A DNA stretch of 64,000 nt from JACVRM01 sp963817375 (GTDB lineage: Bacteria > Actinomycetota > Thermoleophilia > Gaiellales > Gaiellaceae), in contig CAWFOB010000002.1 of the NCBI GenBank assembly GCA_963817375.1, forward strand, positions 186,001-250,000. The letters are read 5' to 3'. Below the pieces are notes generated by a model. The model made no database searches. It saw nothing but the letters and a program-made list of their open reading frames with translations, and had not been told where the DNA came from. Positions 53,615 through 62,916 of this stretch are shown here, in pieces. The position numbers were made by a program, and so were the translations under genes. Position 1 is the first letter of the stretch; the number at the start of each line of letters is the position of its first letter.

Positions 53615-54679
53615 GTGGCGTACGAGTTCAAGCTGCCCGACCTGGGCGAGGGCCTCACCGAGGGCGAGATCGCACGCTGGCTCGTCAAGGAAGGCCAGGT
53701 GATCGCCGAGGACGACCCGCTGGTCGAGGTGCAGACCGACAAGACGACGGTCGAGATCCCGTCGCCCGCCGCCGGGCCCGTGGCGCGGATCCTGGCGCAG
53801 GAGGGCGACGTCGTCCCGGTCGGGACGGTCATCGTGGTGATCGGCGACGGCGAGGCCGTTTCGGCGGCTGACGCCGCCGAAACCGTTAGGACGTCACCAG
53901 GGGCCGCCCCGACGGCGCCCGCGGCTCGCATCCAGGCGACGCCCCTGGTGCGCAAGATCGCCCAGGAGCTCGGCGTCAGCCTGGACGCGGTCACAGGCAC
54001 AGGTCCGGGCGGCCGCATCACCGAGGACGACGTCCGACTAGCCGCGGGCGATAAGCCCGCGGCCCGCGTGCCGCTCCGCGGCGTCCGCCGCCTGATCGCC
54101 GAGCACATGGCCCGCGCGCACCGCGAGGTGGCGCCGGTCACGTGGGTCGAGGAGTGCGACTTCTCGAAGGTCGATCTCGGCCGCCTCGTCGCGATGGTGC
54201 TCAAGGCTTGCGCGCTCTCTCTGAAGGAGTTCCCGGAGCTGAACGCGCGCTTCGACGGCGACGCGATCGTCTACCTCGACCACTACGACCTCGGCGTCGC
54301 AGTCCAGACGGACGCCGGCCTCGTGGTTCCGGTCGTGCGCGGCTGTGACCACCGCTCGGTGGACGAGCTCGATGCCGACGTTCGCCGCCTCGCCGAGCGC
54401 GCCCGCGACGGCACGCTCGCGCCCGAGGATCTGCGCGGCTCGACGTTCACCGTCACGAGCGCCGGCAAGCTCGCCGGTCTCTTCCAGACGCCGATCGTGA
54501 ACCATCCGGAGGTCGCGATCTGGAGCGTCGGCCGCATCGCCGACCGCCCGGTCGTTCGCGACGGTCAGGTGACGGTCGCGCCCATCGCCTATGTCGCGCT
54601 CACGTTCGACCACCGCGTGGTCGACGGCGCTCGCGCGGCCGCCTTCGGGCTCGACGTCATCCGGCGGCTCGAGGAGTAA
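53615..54679 (+). CDS. Branched-chain-type 2-oxoacid dehydrogenase E2
   Basis: 354 residues from GTG 53615. One lipoyl domain (FKLPDLGEGLTEGEIARWLVKEG, lipoyl Lys in VQTDKTTVEIPSP), peripheral-subunit-binding domain (ATPLVRKIAQELGVSLDAVTGTGPGGRITEDDV), and catalytic domain RRLIAEHMARAHREVAPVTWVEE ... GSTFTVTSAGKLAGLFQTPIVNHPEVAIWSVG ... TFDHRVVDGARAAAF with the active-site H-x3-DG. LPDLGEGLTEGEI is the branched-chain/2-oxoglutarate-type lipoyl consensus. Followed by a hairpin terminator. Confidence 0.93.
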   Translation: MAYEFKLPDLGEGLTEGEIARWLVKEGQVIAEDDPLVEVQTDKTTVEIPSPAAGPVARILAQEGDVVPVGTVIVVIGDGEAVSAADAAETVRTSPGAAPTAPAARIQATPLVRKIAQELGVSLDAVTGTGPGGRITEDDVRLAAGDKPAARVPLRGVRRLIAEHMARAHREVAPVTWVEECDFSKVDLGRLVAMVLKACALSLKEFPELNARFDGDAIVYLDHYDLGVAVQTDAGLVVPVVRGCDHRSVDELDADVRRLAERARDGTLAPEDLRGSTFTVTSAGKLAGLFQTPIVNHPEVAIWSVGRIADRPVVRDGQVTVAPIAYVALTFDHRVVDGARAAAFGLDVIRRLEE

Positions 54680-54681
54680 AA

Positions 54682-54703
54682 GGGGCCCGGTTGCCCGGGC
54701 CCC
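54682..54703. terminator. Hairpin between convergent E2 and CHRD genes
   Basis: GGGGCCCGG / CCGGGCCCC with a 4-nt loop, 2 bp after the E2 stop; usable from both sides. Confidence 0.8.
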
Positions 54704-54714
54704 CAACTCATCCC

Positions 54715-55260
54715 CTAGTGGTCGTGCCCCTTGCCGTCGGTCCGCACCTGAGCGCGGATCTCGCCGGCCGGGAACTTCGTCGTGTGCACGTTCGCGTACG
54801 CCGCCTGGTTGCGGATCGCGTCGACGAACTCCTGCCAGCTGCCTGCCGCGACGTCCTGCGCGGGAACCGCGAGGACGCTCGCCGGGGTCAGCGTGCCGGA
54901 CACCGTGCCCGACTGCGGGCACGTCGGCGTCCCGGCCGTCGGCGACGGCTTGGCCGCCGTCTGGCACAGCCAGGCCATGATCCCGCCCGCGATCGCCGGG
55001 CGGCCGATGTGAATGTGGGCCTGCTGCACGTCGCCCTCGAGGCCGCTGTACGACAGCGTGTAGGTGATCGTCTGTCCCTTGTCGTCGATCTTCGCCTTGA
55101 AGGATCCGGTCGAGTCGGTCGACAGGGTCGGCGTCTCGTTGTAGCCGTTCAGCTGGTCGGCCTTGATGTTCTTGCCGCCTCCGTGCGCCAGCGCGAACGT
55201 CGCCGAGCCGAGGACACCGACGACCACTACGGCCGCGGCGACCCACAGGGTCTTGCGCAT
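54715..55260 (-). CDS. Secreted CHRD-domain protein
   Basis: 181 residues from ATG 55260 behind GGAGGAGGAGG. Signal peptide (RKTLWVAAAVVVVGVLGSATFALAHGG), then a single CHRD domain: LNGYNETPTLSTDSTGSFKAKI, TITYTLSYSGLEGDVQQAHIHIG and TPASVLAVPAQDVAAGSWQEFVDAIRNQAAYANVHTTKFPAGEIRAQV, with one cysteine pair. CHRD domains are beta-rich extracellular modules, possibly immunoglobulin-like binding surfaces. Function unknown. Confidence 0.85.
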   Translation of the reverse strand: MRKTLWVAAAVVVVGVLGSATFALAHGGGKNIKADQLNGYNETPTLSTDSTGSFKAKIDDKGQTITYTLSYSGLEGDVQQAHIHIGRPAIAGGIMAWLCQTAAKPSPTAGTPTCPQSGTVSGTLTPASVLAVPAQDVAAGSWQEFVDAIRNQAAYANVHTTKFPAGEIRAQVRTDGKGHDH

Positions 55261-55337
55261 GTGCCTCCTCCTCCTTGGGGGTGTGGCCAACCCTACGTCG
55301 GGTGGCGCCTTTCGGATTCCCCGAAAGGGCACGTCTC

Positions 55338-55343
55338 TACACT
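55338..55343 (+). promoter_or_regulatory. -10 box of the 55351 membrane protein gene
   Basis: TACACT, 7 nt before GTG 55351; leaderless arrangement. This promoter would drive the run of overlapping genes that follows. Confidence 0.45.
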
Positions 55344-55350
55344 GGCCGGC

Positions 55351-55764
55351 GTGCACACGCTGTACGTCGTCGGCCTGTTCCTCGGGCTCGGTGCGAGCAT
55401 CGGCGTCGTGCTCGCGGGCTGGCTCGCGGGCACGCGCGGCGGCCTCGCGCTGCCGGCGGCGATCGCCGCGGTGATCGGCGTGCTGCTCGGGCTCTGGCTC
55501 TCGGGGACGGCCGAGGCGATCGCCGGGGCGATCGGCGGCCTGCTCGGCGGTGCGGGCGCCGGCCAGCTCGTCCGCGGCGCGCTCGCGCGGGGCGGCACGC
55601 GGACCGGAACCGCCGTCCTCGCCACGCTGGTCGGCCTGGTGGGCGCCGCGCTCGCGCTCATCCCCGTCGTCGGCTACCTCGAGGCGATCGCACTGCCCGT
55701 GCTCGCCCTGCTCGTCCGGCGGCGGGGCGGCCGGCGGTACGCGGGGCTCCGCTCGCTGGCGTGA
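55351..55764 (+). CDS. Glycine-rich membrane protein, unknown
   Basis: 137 residues from GTG 55351 with four or so hydrophobic segments (LYVVGLFLGLGASIGVVLAGWLA, ALPAAIAAVIGVLLGLWL, EAIAGAIGGLLGGAGAGQLV, GTAVLATLVGLVGAALALIPVVGYLEAIALPVLALLV). Gly-zipper-like GAGAG. Ends with GTGA, overlapping the phosphodiesterase start, so both are translated together. Confidence 0.6.
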   Translation: MHTLYVVGLFLGLGASIGVVLAGWLAGTRGGLALPAAIAAVIGVLLGLWLSGTAEAIAGAIGGLLGGAGAGQLVRGALARGGTRTGTAVLATLVGLVGAALALIPVVGYLEAIALPVLALLVRRRGGRRYAGLRSLA

Positions 55765-57134
55765 GCCGCAAAGTCGTCCTCGTCGTCATCGACGGCCTCA
55801 CGCCCCAGGTCTTCGAGGACGCGGTGGAGCGCGGCACCGCGCCCGCGCTCTCGTTCCTCGCCGAGCACGGCGAGTACCGGCGCGGGGTCTCGACCTTTCC
55901 CTCGCTGACGCCCGTCTGCCTCGCCTCGATCGCGACCGGCGCGCACCCGTCGCAGCACGGCATCCCCGGCCTCGTCTGGTTCGACCGCGAGCACAGCCGC
56001 ATCGTCGAGTACGGCTCCTCGTTCGCCGCCATCCGGGCCGTCGGGTCGCGGCAGGCCCTCCGGGACGCGGTCATCACGATGAACCGCGACCACCTCTCGC
56101 GCGAGACGCCGACCATCTTCGAGACGCTCGAAGGCGCCGGGCTGACGACCGCTGCGGTGAACTTCACCGTCTACCGCGGCCCGGTGGTCCACCGCTCGAC
56201 GCTCGGGTCGCTCGTCCCGGCGGTCGAGGGGCCGTCGCGCTTCTTCTACTACAGCCTGTTCGAGTCCGACCGCACGGGCGCGCCGCTCGCCGTACGCGAC
56301 CGCTCGCTCGGCTCCATCGACGCGTACGCCGCGTCGGTCGGTCGCTGGCTCGTCACGCGCGACGGCTTCGACTTCCTCGTCTACTACCTGCCCGACTACG
56401 ACTTTGCCTCCCACGCCCGCGGCCCCGGCGGTGCAGAGGAGGCGCTCGCCCGCAGCGACGCGGCGGTCGGGGCGCTGCTCGAGGCGGCGGGCGGCGGCGA
56501 CGCCTTCCTCGAGCGCTACGAGCTGATCCTGTGCTCCGACCACGGGCAGACCGGCGTGCGCGAGGGCGTGCAGCTCGAGCGCGCGTTCGCCGACGTGCCG
56601 CTGCTCTCGTCGCGCGGCCCGCACTACGACGCCGAGCTCTTCGTCGCCGCCTCGAACCGCTTCGCCCAGGTCTACCGCCTGCCCGCCGCCCGTACCGGCG
56701 TCGAGGAGGTCGCCGGCCGCCTCGAGCGCGATCCGGCCGTCGACGCCGTCCTCTACCGCGCGGGCGAGGAGGCCGTCGTCCGACGCCACGGTGAGGAGCT
56801 CCGGTTCCGCCCCGCCGCGGATGGGGAATGGCAGTTGACGGGCGACGGCACGCTGCTCGCCGACCCGAACGGCCTCGAGCGCGTCTGGGAGGCGCTCGCC
56901 AACCCACGCGCAGGCGAGGTGCTCGCCAGTGCGGCCGAGGGCTACGAGTTCGCGGACATCGGCGGCCGCCTGCACGTCGGCGGGGGCAGCCACGGCTCAC
57001 TGGTCGCAGGGGACTCGGAGGTGCCGATGCTCTCGGTCGGGGCCGGCCCGCCGCCACCGCGCATCGTCGACATCGCGCCCTTCGTCGCGCGCCGCCTCGG
57101 GGTCGAGGCCGCGGCGGCCGCCCGTGTCGCCTGA
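55761..57134 (+). CDS. Alkaline-phosphatase-superfamily phosphodiesterase/nucleotide pyrophosphatase
   Basis: 457 residues from GTG 55761. VVLVVIDGLTPQVFEDAVERGTAPAL supplies the first metal Asp, FPSLTPVCLASIATGAHPSQHGIPGLVWF the nucleophile Thr and its surrounding, LPDYDFASHARGP the Asp/His set, and LILCSDHGQTGVREG the DHG motif. Type I phosphodiesterase (PF01663-like). No signal peptide is seen, so it may be cytosolic. Substrate unknown (nucleotide or lipid phosphodiesters). Confidence 0.85.
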   Translation: MSRKVVLVVIDGLTPQVFEDAVERGTAPALSFLAEHGEYRRGVSTFPSLTPVCLASIATGAHPSQHGIPGLVWFDREHSRIVEYGSSFAAIRAVGSRQALRDAVITMNRDHLSRETPTIFETLEGAGLTTAAVNFTVYRGPVVHRSTLGSLVPAVEGPSRFFYYSLFESDRTGAPLAVRDRSLGSIDAYAASVGRWLVTRDGFDFLVYYLPDYDFASHARGPGGAEEALARSDAAVGALLEAAGGGDAFLERYELILCSDHGQTGVREGVQLERAFADVPLLSSRGPHYDAELFVAASNRFAQVYRLPAARTGVEEVAGRLERDPAVDAVLYRAGEEAVVRRHGEELRFRPAADGEWQLTGDGTLLADPNGLERVWEALANPRAGEVLASAAEGYEFADIGGRLHVGGGSHGSLVAGDSEVPMLSVGAGPPPPRIVDIAPFVARRLGVEAAAAARVA

Positions 57135-57768
57135 CTTCGCCGAGGCTCGGCGCACGATGGTTGCCGAGCAGCTGCGAACCCGGGACATCACGGACGAGCG
57201 CGTGCTCGCCGCGATGGAACGGGTGCCCCGGGAAGCCTTCCTTCCTGCAGCAGCGCGTGGCCACGCCTACGACGACGCGGCCCTTCCCATCGCCGCCGGT
57301 CAGACGATGTCGCAGCCGTACATCGTGGCGCTCATCGCACAGACGCTCGAGCTGCACGGCACCGAGCGCGTGCTCGACGTCGGGACGGGCTCGGGCTACC
57401 AGGCGGCCGTCCTCTGCGAGCTCGCGGCCGAGGTCGTCTCGGTCGAGCGCATCCCCGAGCTCGCGACGCAGGCGCGGGCGAACCTCGCCGCAGCGGGTTA
57501 CGGCGACGTTAAGGTCATCGCCGCCGACGCGACGCTCGGGCTCGCCGGCCAGGCGCCGTTCGACGCGATCGCGGTCGCGGCCGCGGCCGCGGGGCTCCCG
57601 GAGGCGCTCTATGAGCTGCTGGTCATGCGCGGCCGCATCGTCGTTCCCCTCGGAGACCGCACCGGCCAGCTGCTCTCGTTGGTCGTCCGGACGCCCGAGG
57701 GGCCCGCGGTCGTGCGGACGACACCCGTCCGGTTCGTGCCGCTGATCGGGGAAGGCCCGGTGCTGTGA
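57124..57768 (+). CDS. pcm: Protein-L-isoaspartate O-methyltransferase
   Basis: 214 residues from GTG 57124, overlapping the upstream gene by 11 bp. Repairs isoaspartyl residues using S-adenosylmethionine. ARRTMVAEQLRTRDITDERVLAAMERVPREAFLP, GQTMSQPYIVALIAQTLEL, the SAM motif VLDVGTGSGYQAAVLCELAAEV.VSVER, and FDAIAVAAAAAGLPEALYELL are family markers. Overlaps gtrA at its end (GTGA). Confidence 0.93.
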   Translation: MSPDFAEARRTMVAEQLRTRDITDERVLAAMERVPREAFLPAAARGHAYDDAALPIAAGQTMSQPYIVALIAQTLELHGTERVLDVGTGSGYQAAVLCELAAEVVSVERIPELATQARANLAAAGYGDVKVIAADATLGLAGQAPFDAIAVAAAAAGLPEALYELLVMRGRIVVPLGDRTGQLLSLVVRTPEGPAVVRTTPVRFVPLIGEGPVL

Positions 57769-58262
57769 CCGATCCGCGTCCGCTAGGCTCGGCCGCCGTG
57801 GAATCGGGCGAGGCAGTCGCGGCACCACCAGCCCTCGTGGGGCGCAGGCGCGCTGCGCACGCGCTCCGGCAGTCGCACAACTGGGTGCAGCTGGGGAAGT
57901 TCTGCGCAGTCGGCGCGACCGGCTACGCCATCAACCTCGGCGTCTACTGGCTGCTCATCAATGCGGGTGTCCACTACCTACTCGCGGCGGTGTGTTCCTT
58001 CCTCGTCGCGGTGACGAACAACTACATATGGAACCGGCAGTGGACGTTCAGGGGTCAGCGCGGCCACCTCGGGGCGCAGGGGGCGAGGTTCTTCGTCGTC
58101 TCGCTGCTCGCGCTCGGCGCAAACCTGCTCTGCCTGCACCTCCTGATCGGGCTCGGGCTCGGGAAGCTCGTCGCGCAGGCGATCGCGATCGTGCTCGTCA
58201 CGCCGGTGAACTTCATCGGCAACAAGCTCTGGTCGTTCCGCGTCCGCCGGTACGGCGCCTGA
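57765..58262 (+). CDS. GtrA-family membrane protein
   Basis: 165 residues from GTG 57765. Four transmembrane segments of the GtrA type: FCAVGATGYAINLGVYWLLINAGVHYLLAAVCSFLVAVTNNYIWNRQWTF, then FFVVSLLALGANLLCLHLLIGLGLGKLVAQAIAIVLVTPVNFIGNKLWSF. The YxWNRxWTF and NFxGNKLWSF ends are diagnostic. Members flip or transfer polyprenyl-linked sugars; the GT87-like genes next to it fit a cell-envelope glycan role. A 30-residue soluble N-terminal tail precedes the first segment. Confidence 0.9.
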   Translation: MTDPRPLGSAAVESGEAVAAPPALVGRRRAAHALRQSHNWVQLGKFCAVGATGYAINLGVYWLLINAGVHYLLAAVCSFLVAVTNNYIWNRQWTFRGQRGHLGAQGARFFVVSLLALGANLLCLHLLIGLGLGKLVAQAIAIVLVTPVNFIGNKLWSFRVRRYGA

Positions 58263-58303
58263 GCGGCCCGGCAGCGCCCCGCACGAGCAGGCACCCTGCC
58301 CGC

Positions 58304-60104
58304 GTGCGCCGGACGCTTCTCGCCGCGTCGCTCATCGCGCTCGCTCTTGCGCCGGCCGCGCTGAGCGCGACGCCGACCGCGCCGGTCTACGACAAGCACG
58401 GCCGCATCGTCCAGACGCCGTTCGCGCCGTTCGTCGCGCAGCAGCAGCAGCACCTGACCGCGGCCGGCGCGACGGCGATCTTCCTCCGCAACCCCAAGGT
58501 CCACGACTGGCTGAGCCGCTACCCGCAGAAGGGCCGCACGACGGACGCGACCTTCACGTCGAGCGACGGCTCGTGGACGGTGCACGTCTGGTCGGGGCGC
58601 CGCGGGCGAGATCGCGCGCGGCCGCGTCGACGACGCGTCGAAGAGCGTCATCGAGGCCTGGACCGGGCCGCAGGTGGCGTGGTCGATGGCGCGCGGCTAC
58701 AAGGGCGCGTTCGGCGGCAAGCAGCTGAACGGCCCGTGGATCTGGCTCGACGCTCTCGGCCGTCTTCTTCCTCGGCCTCGCGAACCTCCGCCGACGTCAG
58801 GTGCTCTCCATGCGGAACCTCGATCTGCTCGTCCTGCTCTCGTTCGGCGTCTCGCTCTGCCTACTACAACGCCGGCGACGTCTTCGCGAGCGTGCCGCTC
58901 GCCTACCCGCCGATGGCCTATCTGATCGGGCGCATGGTGTGGATCGGCTTCAGGGGCAGACCCGTGCGCGCATCGGCGCCCGTCTGGCCGATCTGGCTGC
59001 TCGCGGCCGCGACGATCTTCCTCGTCGGGTTCCGCGTCGGGCTCAACACCGAGACCTCGAACGTGATCGACGTCGGCTACGCGGGGGTGATCGGTGCGCA
59101 GCGCATCGCGACCGGCAACGCGCCGTACGGGCACATGCCGATCGAGGACGACCTGCCGAAGTGCGGCGCCACGAACGCCGACGGCGCGGTGCGCGACCGC
59201 GTCCAGACCAACGGGCGCTGCGAGATCCGCGAACGAGACGGGCGACACGTACGGGCCCGTCTCCTACCAGGCCTACCTGCCCGGGCTCTGGATCTTCGGC
59301 TGGCCCGGGCGGTGGGACGACTTACCCGCGGCCCACTTCACGAGCATCCTCTGGGACATCATCGCCATGCTCGGCCTGCTGCTCGTCGGGCGCCGCTTCG
59401 GCGGCTGGCGGCTGGCGGTGACGCTCCCGTTCGCGTGGGCGGCCTACCCCTTCACCGAGTACGCGTCGAACGCGAACACGAACGACGCGATCATGCCGGC
59501 GTTCCTGATCTTCGGCTTCTGGGCGGCGACGTCGCCCGCCGGTCGCGGCGTGGGCTCGGCACTCGCTGCGTGGACCAAGATGGCCGCGCTGATCGTGGTG
59601 CCGCTCTGGGCGACCTACCCCGACGGCGTTCTAACCCGCCGGCCGCGGCCGATCCTGATTTTCGCCGCGGCATTTGCGCTGACGACGCTGGCGGCGTTCT
59701 GGATCCTCTTCCTCGAGCCGCACCCGCTGCGCGAGGTGCGCGTCTTCTGGGACCGCACCTTCGTCTCCCAGTTCGACCGCCACTCGCCGTTCTCGCTCTG
59801 GGACTGGGGCCAGTACCACGCGCGCGGGATCCCCGATCTCGCCTGGCTGCGCAAGGTGCTCACCGCGGTGGTCGTCATCGCGGCCGTCGTGTTCGCGTTC
59901 GTCCCGAAGCGCAAGAGCCCGCTCCAGCTCGCGGCGCTCACCGGCGCGCTGCTGATCGGGTTCGAGTTCGTGCTGATCCACTGGTTCTACCTCTACATCC
60001 CGTGGTTCCTGCCCTTCGTCGCCTTTGCCGTGCTCGCGCCGGCGGCTCTGACACGGTCGGAGGTGCCGGCCTGGCTGCCGCGGGAGGCGACCGAGCGGCG
60101 CACC
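58304..60104 (+). CDS. GT87-like membrane protein, first module (four frameshifts)
   Basis: From GTG 58304: signal-like segment (RRTLLAASLIALALAPAALSA), then an extracytoplasmic region with HGRIVQTPFAPFVAQQQQHL and DWLSRYPQKGRTTDATFTSSDGSWTVHVW. After +1 shifts near 58605, 58760, 58860 and 59232, the frame reads NAGDVFASVPLAYPPMAYLIGRM, RIATGNAPYGHMP, ETGDTYGPVSYQAYLPGLWIFGWPG and TEYASNANTNDAIMPAFLIFGFWAAT, with several membrane segments. Layout resembles DUF2029/GT87 polyprenyl-phosphate-dependent mannosyltransferases. The frame runs on without a stop into the next module. Donor and acceptor unknown. Confidence 0.6.
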
Positions 60105-61322
60105 GTGCTCGCCGCCGCGGGTGCGGTCGTGTTGCTGCTCGTGTCCTGGACGCTGCTCCACTTCAGCATCTGGAACCGGATCGTCATCACCGACGTGCCG
60201 GTCTACGAGGGCTACGGGCGCGCGATGGCCGCCGGCCAGATCCCGTACCGCGACTTCCACCTCGAGTACCCGCCGGCCGCGCTGCCCGCCTTCCTGCTCC
60301 CGACGATCGGGAACGGCAGTGCGGGCTACCGAAACGTCTTCGACGGCTCGATGCTGTTCTGCGCGCTCGCCGCGCTCGGGGCGATGCTGGTCTGCCTCCG
60401 CGCGCTCGGGCGCCGCGGGCCCCCGATGGTCGCCGCCCTCGCGTTCGCCGCGCTCGCGCCGCTCTTGCTCGGGTCGGTCGTCCGCACCCGCTTCGACTAC
60501 CTGCCGGCCGCGCTGACGGTGGCCGCGCTCGCCGCTCTGCTGCTCGGGCGGGACCGCATCGGCTCCGGCCTGCTCGGGCTCGGCGCCGCCGTCAAGGTCT
60601 TCCCGCTCGTCCTCATCCCGATCGCGGTCGCGTACACGTGGCGGCGGCACGGACGGGCTGAGGCGATCCGCTGCGCGGCCATCTCGGGCGGCACGCTGCT
60701 CGTGGTCGTCCTGCCGTTCTTCGTGCTCTCACCAGGGGGCATGTGGAACACGGTCACGCTGCACGCGACGCGTGGCCTCCAGGTCGAGAGCCTTGGCGCC
60801 GCGGTGCTGCTCGCGGCGCACCAGCTGACCGGGATCGGGCTCCACACGGCCTCGAACTCCGGCTCGCAGAACCTCTCGGGGACGGGCGCCGACGTGCTCG
60901 CGGTGGTGATGCTGCTCCTCCAGCTTGCCGTCGTCGTCGCGCTGTGGGTCTCGTTCGCCCGCGGCCCTGCCGACCGCGAGCGGCTCGTCCGCTACTTCGC
61001 GGCGACGGTGTGCGCCTTCATCGTGCTCGGCAAGGTGCTGTCGCCGCAGTTCCTGATCTGGCTGATCCCGCTCGTCCCGCTGGTCGCCGGCCGGCGCGGG
61101 CTGATCGCGAGCTCGCTGCTCGGGCTCGCGCTCGTGCTGACGCAGTTCTGGTTCCCGACGCGCTACTGGGCGCTTGTCAACGACTACGCGACGACGGCGT
61201 CATGGCTGGTCTTCACGCGCGATCTCGTGCTCCTCGCGATCATCGCCGTGCTCGTGCTGCCCGTGCGAGAGCTCGCCTTGCGACGGGCGCCGGCCGCGGA
61301 GCCGGCTAAAGCTCCCGCCTGA
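60105..61322 (+). CDS. GT87-like membrane glycosyltransferase, second module
   Basis: About 405 residues from a possible GTG 60105 (VLAAAGAVVLLLVSWTLLHF). It reads like a complete DUF2029/GT87 protein: ITDVPVYEGYGRAMAAGQIPYRDFHLEYPPAALPAFLLPTIG with the D-x-Y and E-Y-P-P motifs after the first membrane segment, GLGAAVKVFPLVLIPIAVAYTWRR, VESLGAAVLLAAHQLTG, GKVLSPQFLIWLIPLVPLV and VNDYATTASWLVFTRDLVLLAIIAVLVL. It is in frame with the first module, so either a two-module protein or adjacent genes fused by an undetected indel. Its 3' end overlaps the convergent phosphoesterase gene by 17 bp. Confidence 0.72.
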   Translation: MLAAAGAVVLLLVSWTLLHFSIWNRIVITDVPVYEGYGRAMAAGQIPYRDFHLEYPPAALPAFLLPTIGNGSAGYRNVFDGSMLFCALAALGAMLVCLRALGRRGPPMVAALAFAALAPLLLGSVVRTRFDYLPAALTVAALAALLLGRDRIGSGLLGLGAAVKVFPLVLIPIAVAYTWRRHGRAEAIRCAAISGGTLLVVVLPFFVLSPGGMWNTVTLHATRGLQVESLGAAVLLAAHQLTGIGLHTASNSGSQNLSGTGADVLAVVMLLLQLAVVVALWVSFARGPADRERLVRYFAATVCAFIVLGKVLSPQFLIWLIPLVPLVAGRRGLIASSLLGLALVLTQFWFPTRYWALVNDYATTASWLVFTRDLVLLAIIAVLVLPVRELALRRAPAAEPAKAPA

Positions 61323-62082
61323 TCGCCTCGCATGCGGTCGCACGGCCGTCCGCGTTGCAGGTGACGAGCAGGCCCTCGAGGCGCACGCCGCCGTCCGCCG
61401 GCTCGAACCGGACCGGGAGGCCCGTGCGCATGCGCTCGATCGCGAGGTCGGCCTTCACGCCGATCACCGAGTCGTGGGGGCCGGTCATGCCGGCGTCGGT
61501 GATGGCGGCCGTCCCGCCCGGGAGTACGCGGGCATCGTTCGTCTGCACGTGCGTGTGCGTGCCGATCACCGCGGTGACGCGGCCGTCGAGCCAGCGCGCC
61601 ATCGCCACCTTCTCGCTCGTCGCCTCGGCGTGGACGTCGACGATGACGACGGGCGTCGCCGCGCGTGCTTCGTCGACGAGCTCGTCGATGATCTCGAACG
61701 GGCCGGTGGCGATGTCGAGGTACAGCTTCCCCATCACGTTGATGACGGCCACGGGCGTCCCGTCGCGCGCCGGCACCACCGTCAGCCCGCGGCCCGGGGC
61801 GTGGCGCGACATGTTCGCAGGCCGCACCAGCACCGGCGACGTGTCGGCGTAGGGCAGGAGCTCGCGTCGCCGCCAGGCGTGGTTGCCGAGGGTGATCGCG
61901 TCCGCGCCCGCCGCCAGAATCCGTTCTGCGAGCCGCGGCGTCAGCCCGGAGCCGTCGGCGGCGTTCTCGCCGTTCACGACGCAGACGTCGACGTCGAGCT
62001 CCTCGCGAAGCGGGTGCAGCAGCTGCTCGACCGCGCGACGGCCGGGCGAGCCGAAGACGTCCGCTACGTGAAGGAGATTCAG
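61306..62082 (-). CDS. YmdB-like metallophosphoesterase
   Basis: About 258 residues from CTG 62082, which overlaps the upstream stop (CTGA); GTG 61977 is the first ATG/GTG start but would drop the conserved N-terminus LNLLHVADVFGSPGRRAVEQLL. Metal motifs: DVFGSPGR, VVNGENAADGSGLT, TLGNHAWRRREL, DVHAEATSEK and GTHTHVQTND. TIGR00282/YmdB family, known for 2',3'-cyclic nucleotide phosphodiesterase activity. No membrane segment. Confidence 0.85.
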   Translation of the reverse strand: MNLLHVADVFGSPGRRAVEQLLHPLREELDVDVCVVNGENAADGSGLTPRLAERILAAGADAITLGNHAWRRRELLPYADTSPVLVRPANMSRHAPGRGLTVVPARDGTPVAVINVMGKLYLDIATGPFEIIDELVDEARAATPVVIVDVHAEATSEKVAMARWLDGRVTAVIGTHTHVQTNDARVLPGGTAAITDAGMTGPHDSVIGVKADLAIERMRTGLPVRFEPADGGVRLEGLLVTCNADGRATACEAIRREL

Positions 62083-62852
62083 GGAACGGCGAGGGCGGTC
62101 GCCTGGCGCACCTCGACCGCGACGTGGTTGCCCTGATCCTGCGTGTAGCGCGCGAGTGCCTGCGTCTCGACGTGCGACATGTCGATGACGTTGCCGACCT
62201 TCGACACCGTCGACTTCACCGTCGAGCCGACGCTGAGCCCGGGATCGGGCCGGAGGTTCGTCAGCGAGACAACGAGCGCCGGCGCCGCCGCCGGCTGGAT
62301 GTCGAGGCGCACGCCGTAGCGCTTGCCGCTCACGACGTAGTCGGTCAGGCCGACGACCGTCCCGTCGACCGGCGAATAGACGTCGGTCCCGGACGGCGCG
62401 CCGACGTTGAGCACGCCGGTGTCGGAGCCGCCGGTGCCGCCGAGCAGGTAGTAGCGGAGGCCGCCGCTACCCCCACCGAAGAGCTTGTGCGCGACCCGCG
62501 CGAGCAGCCCCTCGTTCGCCGGCTGGCCGACCGGGCTGAGCGACAGGTCGCCCGACGTCGACGGCGTGTGGTACCCGATCGCCGTCACGCGGCTCTGCGC
62601 GACGGGCAGCTCGAGCCGCAGCGTCCCGCGCGTCGCAATCACCTGCGGCAGCGGCCGGGCCGGGAGCAGGCGCTGCGCGGGTGCGACCAGCGTCGCCGCG
62701 CGCACGCGCGCCTCGTTCCCCGAGAACGCGGTCATGAGCAGCGTGACGCCGACCGCGACGGCGATCAGCGCGGCCGCGACGACGCGGCCGGCGTGCAGGC
62801 GCGGACGCGCCCGCCGCTGGCGGCGCCTCGGGCTGGTGGACCGCCGAGGCAT
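62079..62852 (-). CDS. M23-like protein with a degenerate peptidase site
   Basis: 257 residues from ATG 62852. Cytoplasmic Arg-rich tail (PRRSTSPRRRQRRARPRLHAGR), one membrane segment (VVAAALIAVAVGVTLLMTAF), then an extracytoplasmic domain ending with a LytM/M23-like core: VLNVGAPSGTDVYSPVDGTVVGLTDYVVSGKRYGVRLDIQPAAAPALVVSLTNL. The H-x3-D and HxH zinc motifs of active M23 peptidases are not seen, so it may be a catalytically dead activator or binder, as in NlpD/EnvC-type proteins. Its stop overlaps the phosphoesterase start (CTGA). Confidence 0.68.
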   Translation of the reverse strand: MPRRSTSPRRRQRRARPRLHAGRVVAAALIAVAVGVTLLMTAFSGNEARVRAATLVAPAQRLLPARPLPQVIATRGTLRLELPVAQSRVTAIGYHTPSTSGDLSLSPVGQPANEGLLARVAHKLFGGGSGGLRYYLLGGTGGSDTGVLNVGAPSGTDVYSPVDGTVVGLTDYVVSGKRYGVRLDIQPAAAPALVVSLTNLRPDPGLSVGSTVKSTVSKVGNVIDMSHVETQALARYTQDQGNHVAVEVRQATALAVP

Positions 62853-62893
62853 CGGCGCGACCGTACTCGACGCCTTCGCGACGCGCAACCGGC

Positions 62894-62916
62894 GACTTTG
62901 TGACGGACTTTGTGAC
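62894..62916 (-). repeat. Tandem 11-bp direct repeat upstream of the M23-like gene
   Basis: On the minus strand GTCACAAAGTC occurs twice, 12 bp apart, 42-64 nt before ATG 62852. The same 11-mer is in the groES leader (15160-15170). The rest of 62917-63077 shows nothing I recognise. Confidence 0.55.
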
